Shown: in pieces, positions 28,601 through 35,824 of the stretch
Numbering within the stretch: position 1 is the first letter of the stretch
Layout: each line of letters starts with the position of its first letter
DNA from: Dyella_B sp036746095
GTDB taxonomy: Bacteria; Pseudomonadota; Gammaproteobacteria; Xanthomonadales; Rhodanobacteraceae
Length of the DNA: 64,000 nucleotides
Reading direction: 5' to 3'
Assembly (NCBI RefSeq): GCF_036746095.1
Contig: NZ_DAIOEU010000008.1
Location: 57,361-121,360, forward strand
Made by a program: the position numbers and the translations under genes
The notes under the pieces: generated by a model
Told to the model about the DNA's origin: nothing
Databases searched by the model: none
The model's input: the letters and a program-made list of their open reading frames with translations, nothing else

Positions 28601-28633
28601 CGCTTCGCGGCATCCCGTGTTTTTCGCAAACAT
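25619..28633 (-). CDS. TonB-dependent outer-membrane receptor
   Basis: 1004 residues. An extended signal peptide (hydrophobic ITMVLAGLSLAGYASAQ) is followed by a plug domain (AVTVTGSNIPSVDVADAQPV, ATGASAVYGSDAIAGVVNIITKKN) and a long beta-barrel ending in an aromatic strand (RFVYMRYQQRF). The family imports large substrates, including oligosaccharides, at the cost of the proton-motive force. Placement ahead of two glycosidase genes on the same strand suggests glycan uptake. GGAGGG lies ten bases before the ATG. Confidence 0.92.
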   Translation of the reverse strand: MFAKNTGCREATRGTTAPACRKKALALQITMVLAGLSLAGYASAQTTSSHNDADQATTRKPVSLQAVTVTGSNIPSVDVADAQPVVTISAADIQKQGFATVGQLLQNVSSMSPPDLSRSAPGDLGPNQGGAFIDLRGLGAMRTLVLVDGQRIGAAHGGYTNINVIPTAIVDHIDVLATGASAVYGSDAIAGVVNIITKKNFNGVQLDTYNGEYVPHGDGRQTQSSVTLGKSTDKFGVVLSLSYQNQSPVWADDRPFSAYPYTARHPYYGLSSYDTQPQIRNAPASFAGGGRLVLNPGGNPMNPADYHSYVGPTYGADGDIVNPGDQTYNNNNARRTMVLTADRTKNLYLDAHYKVTDNITFKFNYGYNADYEYAKSGVPLFYSGIGGHGAFPSLLSQYSYYNPVYGVKDLSIAQRIADDSYRSYNDPKNYRYSFGVDGVFSLGTHDFNWDVYMYDSKISGVNVRTGYFNLVNVANGLGPSFLQDGTVVCGTPAHVIAGCVPMNPLAPLTPQMLNYIAIDSVEHYGSNERAWVADFGGNLFALPGGDLTFSTGVQHRDESGYDSPDAFAYTGASTDGGVAPNSGAYNLNEAYAEINAPLLKDLPGAQSLSLDVATRYSRYSNFGSTTNSSFKLTWKPINDVLLRASYGTGFRAPTVNDLYQGRYPAGTFTDPCDAVYGSSAYGQSPVVAQRCLTGFGGIPGVAADFRQTDNTGVPINTPSGSGYMPSTNWTGGNPKLRPETSYNGDIGLVYSPSWLPGFDATVDWWAYNIRNLITGISNDQLLADCYQYSITSACGQFQRDPATGQIIDLLNLETNAGWMKERGYDFSANYRFPQTRFGDFKLGMNGTYLTEFNMLPTVGSNVVYMAGNTQNFYSAWRLRGNVTLSWSWHNFGASWTARYFSPYKSNCAFDPSLGITAFPCTLPDYYAPGVGVMPQTQVPSVTFNDVQVYWNAPWNATLSLGANDIFNRVSPNVYGGYASGDTPFDFNSSYDLGRFVYMRYQQRF

Positions 28634-28773
28634 CTGGAACTACCCTCCCGTGTTGTTTTGCGGCATGGCACGGAGCGGGTCCGTGCGTGCGCGTGTCATG
28701 TCCGAGCGAAAGATCCCCTTGCGCGGCGGACTTGTTGTGGATGCTGAAAGCTCCTGTCTTGCTGGAAATCACT

Positions 28774-28796
28774 CCCTCCCCTCGTGCAAGGGAGGG
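28774..28796. repeat. C-rich hairpin (CCCTCCCC type)
   Basis: CCCTCCCCT pairs with AGGGAGGG across a short CGTGC-type loop. Same family as 29004-29027 and 55542-55568. Confidence 0.6.
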
Positions 28797-28835
28797 CGCA
28801 GGTGAAGTTATTCCATCTTGCGAAATGCTTGATCT

Positions 28836-28955
28836 CGTCATTCCGGCGCAGGCCGGAATCCAGCTTGAATACGCCGTGCGGAGCATTCGGCATAAAAAAT
28901 GACGTGTCCTTCGGACGCATGTTTGAACCTGATTCCGGCCTGCGCCGGAATGACG
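28836..28955. repeat. ~120-bp double-palindrome repeat, copy B
   Basis: Ends CGTCATTCCGGCGCAGGCCG and its inverted partner TGCGCCGGAATGACG. The inner arms (GTGCGGAGCATTCGGCAT region) are more diverged than in copies A, C, D and E. Confidence 0.8.
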
Positions 28956-29003
28956 ATGAGGCGTTGGCTGGCATTGCAGCAAGCCTATGCAACCCCACCC
29001 CAA

Positions 29004-29027
29004 CCCTCCCCTGTGCACAGGGGAGGG
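29004..29027. repeat. Perfect 24-bp C-rich palindrome
   Basis: Half-site CCCTCCCCTGTG is perfectly self-complementary and preceded by ACCCCACCCCAA. The same CCCCACCCC flank is seen in inverted form at 55542-55580, so this is a dispersed unit. Confidence 0.75.
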
Positions 29028-29089
29028 AGCAAGATTCGGCAGATTGAAGTTCGATATAAAACATCATCACGAACCTCCTTATGCACCCG

Positions 29090-30016
29090 CTAAAGCCGGC
29101 GCACTGTCACGCCAGGCACCAGCGCATCCACCCTGCCGCGCTCCGCATACCCGGTCTCTTCCGATTCCGCATTCGCCACGCCACAAGCCACCGCCAAGCG
29201 CAGCGCCTGCTCCAGCGGCAGCTCGCGCTTGATCGCCACCGCCATGCCGGCAAGAAAGCAATCGCCTGAACCCACCGCATTGCGTAATGGCTTTGATGCA
29301 AGCTGTGCGTGCCACACGCCGGTATCGTCCGCGGCGATGGCACCGAGTTCGCCCAGCGTCACCACCGGCATCGCGATGCCGCGCTCGCGCAGTGCAGTCA
29401 CTGCCAGCTGCGCAGCTTCGACGTCGACTACCGGATGACCGACTAGCGCGCTGATTTCGTCACGATTGGGCTTCACCAAAAAGGGTTTTGCGGCCACGGC
29501 CTGGCGCAACACCTCGCCCGATGCGTCAACCAGGCAAGGCTTGCCGAGATCGTGCGCAAAGTCGACCAGGCCGGCGTAGAGATCATCGGCGAAGCCGCGC
29601 GGCAGGCTGCCGGAGAGAATCACCAGATCGCTCTTCTCCGCGCTGCGGCCGAATTCGCGCAGCAGGTCGTCCTGCTCGAGCTGGCTGAGCTGCGGCCCTT
29701 GCCCCAGCACTTCGGTCATGCTGCCGCTTGTTTCCTGCAGGGCGAAGCATTGACGCAGATGTCCTTCGATTTCCACGCCACGGAACAACACACCGCGCGC
29801 ACTCAACTGGCGCGCAATAAACGACTCGTAGGCATCGTCGACCGGTCCGACCAGCCGCACGCGCTCGCCCAGCGCCGCGATGGTCTGCGCCACATGCACT
29901 CCCTTGCCGCCAGGATAGATTTTTTCCGCACGCATGCGGTGCACTTCGCCGGGCGTCAAGGCGTCGATCTGGATGAAGCGATCGATCGCGGTATTGAAGC
30001 CGGCGACGGTGATCAT
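29090..30016 (-). CDS. PfkB-family kinase, 1-phosphofructokinase/tagatose-6-phosphate kinase type
   Basis: 308 residues. Residues 1-60 show the LacC/FruK pattern (NTAIDRFIQIDALTPGEVHR, YPGGKGVHVAQTIAALG). ILSGSLPRGF and the catalytic-site SGDCFLAGMAVAIKRELPLE (anion hole and base Asp) complete a PfkB sugar-phosphate kinase. Of PfkB groups this one phosphorylates fructose-1-P or tagatose-6-P at the free end. With an AgaS-like gene and an aldolase nearby, tagatose-6-phosphate kinase is favoured. Its start overlaps the previous gene by four bases (ATGA), so it is the third gene of a coupled operon. Confidence 0.82.
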   Translation of the reverse strand: MITVAGFNTAIDRFIQIDALTPGEVHRMRAEKIYPGGKGVHVAQTIAALGERVRLVGPVDDAYESFIARQLSARGVLFRGVEIEGHLRQCFALQETSGSMTEVLGQGPQLSQLEQDDLLREFGRSAEKSDLVILSGSLPRGFADDLYAGLVDFAHDLGKPCLVDASGEVLRQAVAAKPFLVKPNRDEISALVGHPVVDVEAAQLAVTALRERGIAMPVVTLGELGAIAADDTGVWHAQLASKPLRNAVGSGDCFLAGMAVAIKRELPLEQALRLAVACGVANAESEETGYAERGRVDALVPGVTVRRL

Positions 30017-30945
30017 GGCGTGGTCCTTATCAGCCTTTGCGCTTCATCCGCCGTGGCTTGCCGCGTGGTGCCGCCGATGCCGCGCGTGGACAGGCTGCCG
30101 CACGCGCTGCCCCAACGCATGCAATCGAGCCATGGCATCTCGCGCAGCCATGCATGCAGAAAGCCGGCATCGAAGGAATCGCCGGCGCCGGTGGTATCGA
30201 CGGCATCGATGGCATACGCCGGCACGTCCAGCCATTGCGCGCCTTGCAGGCTGGTGCAACCTAGCCGCCCGCGCTTGACCACGGTGCGCGTGCGCCCGTT
30301 CTGCACGAAGCGCAAGGCTGCGTGCAAATCGCTGCAGCCGGTAATGGCCAGCAATTCTTTTTCGTTGGGCAGGAAGAGGTCGACCTCGTTCAAGGTCTCA
30401 AGCAGGTCCGCGCCCCATTGCTGGGCCGGATCGAAACCCGGATCCAGCGAAGTGCTGAGTCCGGCCCGCTTTGCACGCGCGAACAATTCGCGGCAATCCG
30501 CGCGCAAGCCTTTCTGCAGGTAATACGAGGAGATGTGCAGATGGCCGGCACTTTGCAGCCACGCGTCGACGATTTCATCCGCGCGCAGTTCCGACATCGC
30601 CCCCGGGTAGGTCACCAGCGCGCGATCCTGCCGGGTAGAGAGCGATGCCGTCACGCCGGTGCGCAAGGCAGGATCGGGGCTCAGCGTCGACACGTCGATG
30701 CCGGCATCGCGCAAGGCCTGCATGCAGAACGCACCGGAGGCATCCGCACCCAGCAGGCCGTGAAACATCACGGCATTGCCCAGGCGCGCCAGGCCCATCG
30801 CGCAGATCATCGACGAACTGCCCGGCGTCATCAGGAAATCTTCCGCCAGCACCTCCTGCCCCGCTGCGGGAAAGGCGTGGCAGCCCTTGAACACGAAGTC
30901 GACGTTGATCTCGCCGATCGCCAGGATGCGCGCCGGCGTGCTCAT
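30013..30945 (-). CDS. PfkB-family (ribokinase-like) sugar kinase
   Basis: 310 residues with the ribokinase fold: ILAIGEINVDFVFKG at the start, the Gly/Ser-rich TPGSSSMICAMGLARLG, and the signature DTTGAGDSFDAGFLHAWL with the catalytic Asp. It differs from the neighbouring kinase in lacking the PGGKG motif and so probably phosphorylates a free sugar or amino sugar at the hexose level. In this context it could be the first kinase of a galactosamine or tagatose route, but the substrate is unproven. It overlaps both neighbours by four bases. Confidence 0.8.
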   Translation of the reverse strand: MSTPARILAIGEINVDFVFKGCHAFPAAGQEVLAEDFLMTPGSSSMICAMGLARLGNAVMFHGLLGADASGAFCMQALRDAGIDVSTLSPDPALRTGVTASLSTRQDRALVTYPGAMSELRADEIVDAWLQSAGHLHISSYYLQKGLRADCRELFARAKRAGLSTSLDPGFDPAQQWGADLLETLNEVDLFLPNEKELLAITGCSDLHAALRFVQNGRTRTVVKRGRLGCTSLQGAQWLDVPAYAIDAVDTTGAGDSFDAGFLHAWLREMPWLDCMRWGSACGSLSTRGIGGTTRQATADEAQRLIRTTP

Positions 30946-32099
30946 GGCGCGGCTCCGTGCAGCGCGAAGTCTTCGACGACGCGCGTCAGCACGCCTTCGG
31001 AAGGCGTATCCGGCTTGCCGCCCAGTTCAAGGCAGCGGAAGAAAGCCAGCAGTTGCGCCACCACCACGCCCGCCAGCAAGGGCGGCACATCCGGGTTCGA
31101 CGCGCTGGCGGAGGTCGTGATCGCCACGTCGCCGGCGCAAAGCAAGTCCGCCGGAATATCATCGCCCACCACCAGTTTCGCCATGCCGAGTTGCTTGCGC
31201 GACAGCTCGCGCAGCACATCGCATTCGTAATGGCGCACAGTGGGATCGGCCGACAGCATCGCGACTACCAGCGTGTGCGGATGCACGAACGACATCGGCC
31301 CATGGCGCAGGCCGAGGAAGGTTTCCGCCATCGTGACCACCTTGCCACCCGTCATCTCCAGCATCTTCAAGGCACCTTCGCGCGCGGCGCCGAACGCCGC
31401 ACCACTGCCGAGATAGACGGCCGCGTGCAGGTCGCGTGCGGCCAGCGCGGCGATCGCGTCCACATGCGTATCGACGATGCGCTGCGCATTCGCGGCAGCT
31501 TGTTCGATGGCCTCGGCATGCAAGGCATCGCGCAGCAAGCCGAGGCCACCCAGCACCAGGTTGGTGAAGCTGCTGGTCATTACCAGGCTGCGGTCGTTGG
31601 TGCGCTCGTCCAGCACCAGCGCGCTCACGCGCGGCTCCTCGCGGTATTGCGTGGCCAGCCTGCCTTCGGCGTTGCAGGTGATCACCAGATGCCGCCACGC
31701 AGGCGCGTCGGCCAGCAAGGTATCCACTACCGCGGCACTTTCCGGGCTGTCGCCGGAACGTGCCATCGAGATCAGCAAGCCCGGCCCTGGCGGCAGTACG
31801 CTGCGCCAATGGGTGAGCAAGGTGCCCGCCGCGATCGCCTGCACCGGCATGCCGAGCGCCGCTTGCAGCAGGGGCGCCAGGCATTCGCCGATATAGATGG
31901 AGCTGCCCGAGCCGGTCAGCACGAGCTGCGCCGGGCGCGGATCGAGGGCTTTGCCCAGCGGCGCTTGCGCCGCCGCGTCATGCACACGCTGAAAGGTGTG
32001 CTGCCAGGTGGCGGGCTGTTGCAGGATCTCGCGCAGGGTATTGGCATAGCCGGCGGCATGCTGGGCCTCGGCAGGCTTTTCCAGCAAGGCCGCCAGCAT
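30942..32099 (-). CDS. agaS: SIS-domain sugar isomerase/deaminase, AgaS-like
   Basis: 385 residues with two SIS domains. The first has LTGSGSSIYIGECLAPLLQ and LISMARSGDSPES; the second YLGSGAAFGAAREGALKMLE and LRHGPMSFV. DRSLVMTSSFTNLVLGGL is typical of AgaS, which converts galactosamine-6-phosphate to tagatose-6-phosphate and ammonia. First gene of a coupled operon with two PfkB kinases. The start is uncertain: the ATG at 32099 abuts the A-rich stretch AAGAAAACGAAAGAAAACGA, and the frame also allows ATGs at 32135 and 32180. Divergent from the aldolase gene. Confidence 0.8.
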   Translation of the reverse strand: MLAALLEKPAEAQHAAGYANTLREILQQPATWQHTFQRVHDAAAQAPLGKALDPRPAQLVLTGSGSSIYIGECLAPLLQAALGMPVQAIAAGTLLTHWRSVLPPGPGLLISMARSGDSPESAAVVDTLLADAPAWRHLVITCNAEGRLATQYREEPRVSALVLDERTNDRSLVMTSSFTNLVLGGLGLLRDALHAEAIEQAAANAQRIVDTHVDAIAALAARDLHAAVYLGSGAAFGAAREGALKMLEMTGGKVVTMAETFLGLRHGPMSFVHPHTLVVAMLSADPTVRHYECDVLRELSRKQLGMAKLVVGDDIPADLLCAGDVAITTSASASNPDVPPLLAGVVVAQLLAFFRCLELGGKPDTPSEGVLTRVVEDFALHGAAP

Positions 32100-32100
32100 G

Positions 32101-32120
32101 TCGTTTTCTTTCGTTTTCTT
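32101..32120. promoter_or_regulatory. Tandem 10-bp repeat, candidate operator for the DeoR-family regulator
   Basis: TCGTTTTCTT occurs twice in perfect tandem immediately upstream of the agaS start. DeoR-family repressors such as AgaR bind repeated TTTCGTTT-like units. The same locus encodes one such regulator at 34539. It sits in the control region shared with the divergent aldolase gene. The function is inferred from position and pattern. Confidence 0.5.
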
Positions 32121-32128
32121 ATGAAGAC

Positions 32129-32163
32129 TTGACATTTTGTCCGATTTGCCCGAATGTGAAATC
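32129..32163 (+). promoter_or_regulatory. Possible sigma-70 promoter for the aldolase gene
   Basis: A perfect -35 hexamer TTGACA at 32129-32134 is followed after 17 bases by a weak -10 (GAATGT). It lies within the divergent agaS-aldolase gap, next to the tandem repeats. The -10 is poor, so confidence is low. Confidence 0.3.
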
Positions 32164-32191
32164 ATTCGATGACGACTCAAGAGTATTCGAA

Positions 32192-33109
32192 ATGAAAGAT
32201 CACTTACAAGAGCTTTCGAAAGCTTCCGAAAAATTTTCCAGGCTTGCTCTTTCCCACGGCAAGCGCACGCGCCTATGGCGGCTGATGTACGGCCATGGCC
32301 CCCGCAATGGCAGCTTATTAGTGCTGCCGCTGGACCAGGGGCTGGAACACGGACCTACGGATTTCTTTCCCAATCCTCCGGCGATCGACCCGGAGTATCA
32401 GTTCCGCCTTGCGGTGGAGGGTAATTTCTCCGCGATCGCGCTGGGCGTGGGCCTGGCGGAAAAGTACCTGGGCGACTGGTGCGGGCAAATTCCGCTGATT
32501 CTCAAGCTCAATGGCAAAACCAACATCCCCAGCGATGCGGAAGCCACCTCGCCGCTGTTCGCCTCGGTGGAAGACGCGGTACGCCTGGGTGCGGATGCGG
32601 TGGGCTACACCATGTACGTCGGCTCGCCGCGCCAGCACGACGAGTTTCGCCAGTTCGAAAAAGTGCGCCAGGATTGCGAACGCTTCGGCATGCCACTGGT
32701 GCTGTGGTCGTATCCGCGCGGCACGGCGATCGATGCCAAGGGCGGCAAGGGCAGCCTGTATGCGCAGGATTACGCTGCACGGGTTGCGCTGGAGCTGGGT
32801 GCGGACATCGTGAAATTGCATGAGCCCGATGACAGCACCGCCAACACGCCCAAGCCGTACGACACGTTGCAGGAAGATGCCCCCACCCGCACGCAACGCG
32901 TGGTGCGCTCGGCCGGCCGCACCATGGTGTTGTTCTCCGGTGGCGAAAAGAACGACGACGATGCCGCCGTGCTGCGCAAGGTGGAGTTCTACATGGCCGC
33001 CGGCGCGACGGGTGTGATGTTTGGTCGCAATATGTGGCTGCGTCCGCTCGATCAGGCGCTTGCGCTGGTGCGGCAGGTGCATCAGATCATGGCGAAATAC
33101 CCGCGCTGA
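32192..33109 (+). CDS. Class I (DhnA/FbaB-type) fructose- or tagatose-bisphosphate aldolase
   Basis: 305 residues of the DhnA-type class I aldolase family: VLPLDQGLEHGPTDFFPNP near the N-terminus, ILKLNGKTNIP, the Schiff-base lysine in GADIVKLHEPDD, and the phosphate-binding GVMFGRNMWLRP at the end. These enzymes split ketose-1,6-bisphosphates to two triose phosphates without metal. Divergent from the agaS-kinase operon, it would supply the last step for tagatose-1,6-bisphosphate. The ATG at 32192 fits the family; the ribosome-binding site is weak. Confidence 0.85.
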   Translation: MKDHLQELSKASEKFSRLALSHGKRTRLWRLMYGHGPRNGSLLVLPLDQGLEHGPTDFFPNPPAIDPEYQFRLAVEGNFSAIALGVGLAEKYLGDWCGQIPLILKLNGKTNIPSDAEATSPLFASVEDAVRLGADAVGYTMYVGSPRQHDEFRQFEKVRQDCERFGMPLVLWSYPRGTAIDAKGGKGSLYAQDYAARVALELGADIVKLHEPDDSTANTPKPYDTLQEDAPTRTQRVVRSAGRTMVLFSGGEKNDDDAAVLRKVEFYMAAGATGVMFGRNMWLRPLDQALALVRQVHQIMAKYPR

Positions 33110-33127
33110 CGCGCGTTCTTTGCCCGC

Positions 33128-33244
33128 CATTCCGGCGCAGGCCGGAATCCAGTACAAATAGGACGTGCGTAGCACACGACATGAAAAATGATGAGTGCTG
33201 CGCACGGTGTATTTAACTGGATTCCGGCCTGCGCCGGAATGACG
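33128..33244. repeat. ~120-bp double-palindrome repeat, copy C
   Basis: Left end CATTCCGGCGCAGGCCGGAA, right end its inverted partner, inner arms GTGCGTAGCAC/GTGCTGCGCAC and CCAGT/ACTGG. It lies between the aldolase and amidohydrolase genes. Confidence 0.85.
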
Positions 33245-33282
33245 GTGTGTATTACCCCGAGCATCTGGACAACTCGTCAGCC

Positions 33283-34542
33283 ATGCCAAACCGCCAGCAA
33301 AAATCAGCCTCGCGACCCTGGTACTTCCGCGCCCAAACCCGCGCCGGTTGCTTCTGCTGTGCCCCACCCCGCGGCGCCGGCACCCTTCAAGCCAGCGGCA
33401 AAAACCCGCTGCAAACCGCACCCGAGTGCAGCAAGAACGACCTTCGCCTCAAAGACTTCAAACCGCGCAGCATGTTGCGCGTGCCGAAAACGCGCATCGA
33501 AAAACCACCCTTCCCGGTAATCGACGCACACACCCATCTCACCTGGTCCACGCACGTGCGCAGCGGCGTGTCGGTCGGTGAAGACATCACCGTGTTCGCC
33601 CAGCCGGAAGACCTGCTGCCGGTGATGGATCGCAAAGGCATCCGCACCCTGGTCAATCTCACTGGCGGTGTCGGCAAAGGCCTGGAGCAAAGCATCGCGC
33701 TGTTCGATCAAGCCGCGCCGGGGCGCTTCATCACACTCACCGAGCCGTCATTCGAATACTTTCCGCACGCGAACTATTCGCAGTTTCAAGCCGATGCCAT
33801 CGCGCACGCGCACCATATCGGCGCACGCGGCTTGAAGCTGCTGAAAACGCTGGGGCTGTACCTGCGCGAACAGCTGGACAGCGGCCCGCTCGTCGCGGTG
33901 GACGATCGCCGCTTCGATCCGATGTGGGAAGCCTGCGCCGCCTACGACATGCCGGTATTCATGCACGTTTCCGATCCGGAAGCATTTTTCCTGCCGACCG
34001 ACGAGCACAACGAGCGCTACGAAGAACTCAGCAAGCACCCGGACTGGTCGTTCTACGGCCCGGAATTCCCCAGCAACGAAGCACTGCTCGCCGCGCGCGA
34101 CCGCGTGATTGCCCGCCACCCGAAGACCACCTTCGCATTGATGCACGTGGGCAACTGGGCGGAAAACCTTCAAGCGGTGGCCGATTGCCTGGACCGCTTC
34201 CCCAACACCCTGGTCGACATCAGCGCGCGCATCGGCGAACTCGGCCGCCAGCCGCGCACGGCGCAGCGCTTTTTCGACAAATACCAGGACCGCATCCTGT
34301 TCGGCACCGACGCCGTGCCCTCGCCCTACGGCGACGACGTACCGCAGCAGCTGTTCTGCGACGAGCTCTACGACATCTATTACCGCTTTCTCGAAACCGA
34401 GGACGAATACTTCGACTACGCCCCCGCCGAGGTGCCCCCGCAAGGCCGCTGGTCGATCTACGGGCTGGGCCTGAAAGACAGCGTGCTGCGCAAGATATAC
34501 CATGACAACGCCGCCAGACTGCTAAAGCTCGCCCCCTCATGA
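33283..34542 (+). CDS. Amidohydrolase-2 family metal-dependent hydrolase
   Basis: The TIM-barrel amidohydrolase features are clear: the metal-binding VIDAHTHLTWS, KGIRTLVNLTGG, ARGLKLLKTLGL, MPVFMHVSDPEAF, TTFALMHVGNWAEN and FGTDAVPSPYG near the C-terminus. It resembles amidohydrolase-2 proteins beginning with an LKDFKPRS segment. The start is unresolved: the ATG at 33283 includes about 60 low-complexity residues without a clear ribosome-binding site, while 33472 (MLRVPKT) would cut into the family region. Its stop overlaps the DeoR-type gene (ATGA). Possible roles include deacetylase, lactonase or decarboxylase for the locus substrate; none is proven. Confidence 0.75.
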   Translation: MPNRQQKSASRPWYFRAQTRAGCFCCAPPRGAGTLQASGKNPLQTAPECSKNDLRLKDFKPRSMLRVPKTRIEKPPFPVIDAHTHLTWSTHVRSGVSVGEDITVFAQPEDLLPVMDRKGIRTLVNLTGGVGKGLEQSIALFDQAAPGRFITLTEPSFEYFPHANYSQFQADAIAHAHHIGARGLKLLKTLGLYLREQLDSGPLVAVDDRRFDPMWEACAAYDMPVFMHVSDPEAFFLPTDEHNERYEELSKHPDWSFYGPEFPSNEALLAARDRVIARHPKTTFALMHVGNWAENLQAVADCLDRFPNTLVDISARIGELGRQPRTAQRFFDKYQDRILFGTDAVPSPYGDDVPQQLFCDELYDIYYRFLETEDEYFDYAPAEVPPQGRWSIYGLGLKDSVLRKIYHDNAARLLKLAPS

Positions 34543-35345
34543 GTGAACCCCGCGCCGCCGCCCCCACGCAACGCCTGCTTGTCGAAGAGCGCCGACGCCT
34601 GATCGTCGAATACATCGAAGCCAACGGACGCGCCACGGTGGAGGAACTCGCCACCCGCTTCGGCACCTCCACCGTCACCATCCGCAACGACCTGGAATCC
34701 CTCGCCCGCGTCGGCGCCATCGCCCGCTCGCACGGCGGTGCCCTGCCCGCCACCCAGACCTTCACCAACGACGTGCCCTTGAACATCAAGGAAACACGCT
34801 CGCATGCGCAAAAATTGCGCATCGGTCAGGCAGCCGCCAAGCTCATCCATGACGGCGACACCATCATCCTCGATTCCGGCTCCACCACCGCGGAAATCGC
34901 GCGGCAGATCCGGCAGATGAAATTCGAGTCGCTGACGGTGGTGACCAATGCACTCAACATCGCGCTGGAGCTCTCCGGCCTGCCCAACATCCGCGTGATG
35001 ATGCTCGGTGGTTTGCTGCGCCCTACTGCTTATTCACTGGTGGGGCCGGATGCGGAACAGGCGCTGTCGCGCATCTCCGCCGACAAGCTGTTTCTGGGCG
35101 TGGACGGTATCGATCCCACCGTCGGCGTCACCACGCCCGATCCGTTGGAAGCCTCGCTCAATGCGCTGATGATCCGCGTCTCCCGCGAAACCATCGCGGT
35201 GTTCGACGCGAGCAAGCTGGGGCAGCGCAGCCTTTCGGTGATTACGCCGGTGTCGACGTTGAATACGGTGATTACCGATGAAAGTGCGCAGGAGGAAATG
35301 ATTGAGGCGCTGCGCAGTGCGGGTGTTGGCGTGATGCTGGTGTAA
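34539..35345 (+). CDS. agaR: DeoR/AgaR-family transcriptional regulator
   Basis: 268 residues. An N-terminal DeoR winged helix (RRRLIVEYIEANGRATVEEL, RFGTSTVTIRNDLESL, GAIARSHGGAL) is followed by the sugar-phosphate sensor domain (ILDSGSTTAEIARQ, VVTNALNIALEL, GGLLRP, DKLFLGVDGID). Such repressors bind a phosphorylated sugar inducer, and AgaR controls amino-sugar loci. It is coupled to the amidohydrolase gene by a four-base overlap. The likely target is the tandem-repeat site at 32101. The gene name is by context, not proven. Confidence 0.83.
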   Translation: MSEPRAAAPTQRLLVEERRRLIVEYIEANGRATVEELATRFGTSTVTIRNDLESLARVGAIARSHGGALPATQTFTNDVPLNIKETRSHAQKLRIGQAAAKLIHDGDTIILDSGSTTAEIARQIRQMKFESLTVVTNALNIALELSGLPNIRVMMLGGLLRPTAYSLVGPDAEQALSRISADKLFLGVDGIDPTVGVTTPDPLEASLNALMIRVSRETIAVFDASKLGQRSLSVITPVSTLNTVITDESAQEEMIEALRSAGVGVMLV

Positions 35346-35371
35346 CCGCCTTACACCACATATCCCCTCAC

Positions 35372-35492
35372 CGTCATTCCGGTGAAGGCCGGAATCCAGT
35401 AAAAAACACGTTGGGCGAAGCACTCAACATAAAAGGTTAGGCGTGCTTCGCACGACGTATTTAACTGGATTCCGGCCTTCGCCGGAATGACG
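35372..35492. repeat. ~120-bp double-palindrome repeat, copy D (left of GIY-YIG gene)
   Basis: Left end CGTCATTCCGGTGAAGGCCG, right end its inverted partner. Its right end lies 13 bases from the GIY-YIG start codon, and that gene's ribosome-binding region (AAGGA) directly follows the palindrome. Confidence 0.9.
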
Positions 35493-35505
35493 ATAAGGCA
35501 AGGAC

Positions 35506-35808
35506 ATGCCCTTCGGGAATCAAAGACAACCCTGCGTTTACATGCTCGCCAGCCAGAGAAACGGCACGCTCTACATCGGCGTTACAAGCGACTTGATCAA
35601 ACGCGCCTGGCAGCACAAGAACAACCTCGCGCCCGGATTTTCCAATCAATACCATGCCCACCTGCTGGTCTGGTACGAGCTTCACGCCACCATGGAATCT
35701 GCCATCAGCAGGGAGAAACTATTGAAGGGCTGGAAGCGAGCCTGGAAACTCCGCCTTATCGAGGAAAGCAACCCCGAATGGGTCGACCTCTACCCCTCCA
35801 TCCTTTAG
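35506..35808 (+). CDS. Small GIY-YIG endonuclease-domain protein
   Basis: 100 residues comprising one URI-type GIY-YIG domain: VYMLASQRNGTLYIGVTSDL (degenerate GIY, then YIG), the catalytic Arg region LIKRAWQHK, the catalytic Glu in SAISREKLLKGWKR, and NPEWVDLYP at the end, the usual finish of stand-alone members. AAGGA precedes the ATG closely. The gene occupies almost all of the 332 bases between repeat copies D and E, 13 and 16 bases from them. Biological role unknown; the tight repeat bracket suggests a mobile or repeat-associated nuclease. Confidence 0.88.
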   Translation: MPFGNQRQPCVYMLASQRNGTLYIGVTSDLIKRAWQHKNNLAPGFSNQYHAHLLVWYELHATMESAISREKLLKGWKRAWKLRLIEESNPEWVDLYPSIL

Positions 35809-35824
35809 CGCCATCTCCCACCAT

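Larger units (their letters stand above)
28634..29089. other. Gene-free stretch upstream of the TonB receptor
   Basis: 456 bases between two minus-strand genes. They must hold the TonB-receptor promoter next to 28634. The rest is repeats: a C-rich hairpin at 28774-28796, the ~120-bp repeat copy B and a perfect C-rich palindrome at 29004-29027. Confidence 0.6.
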
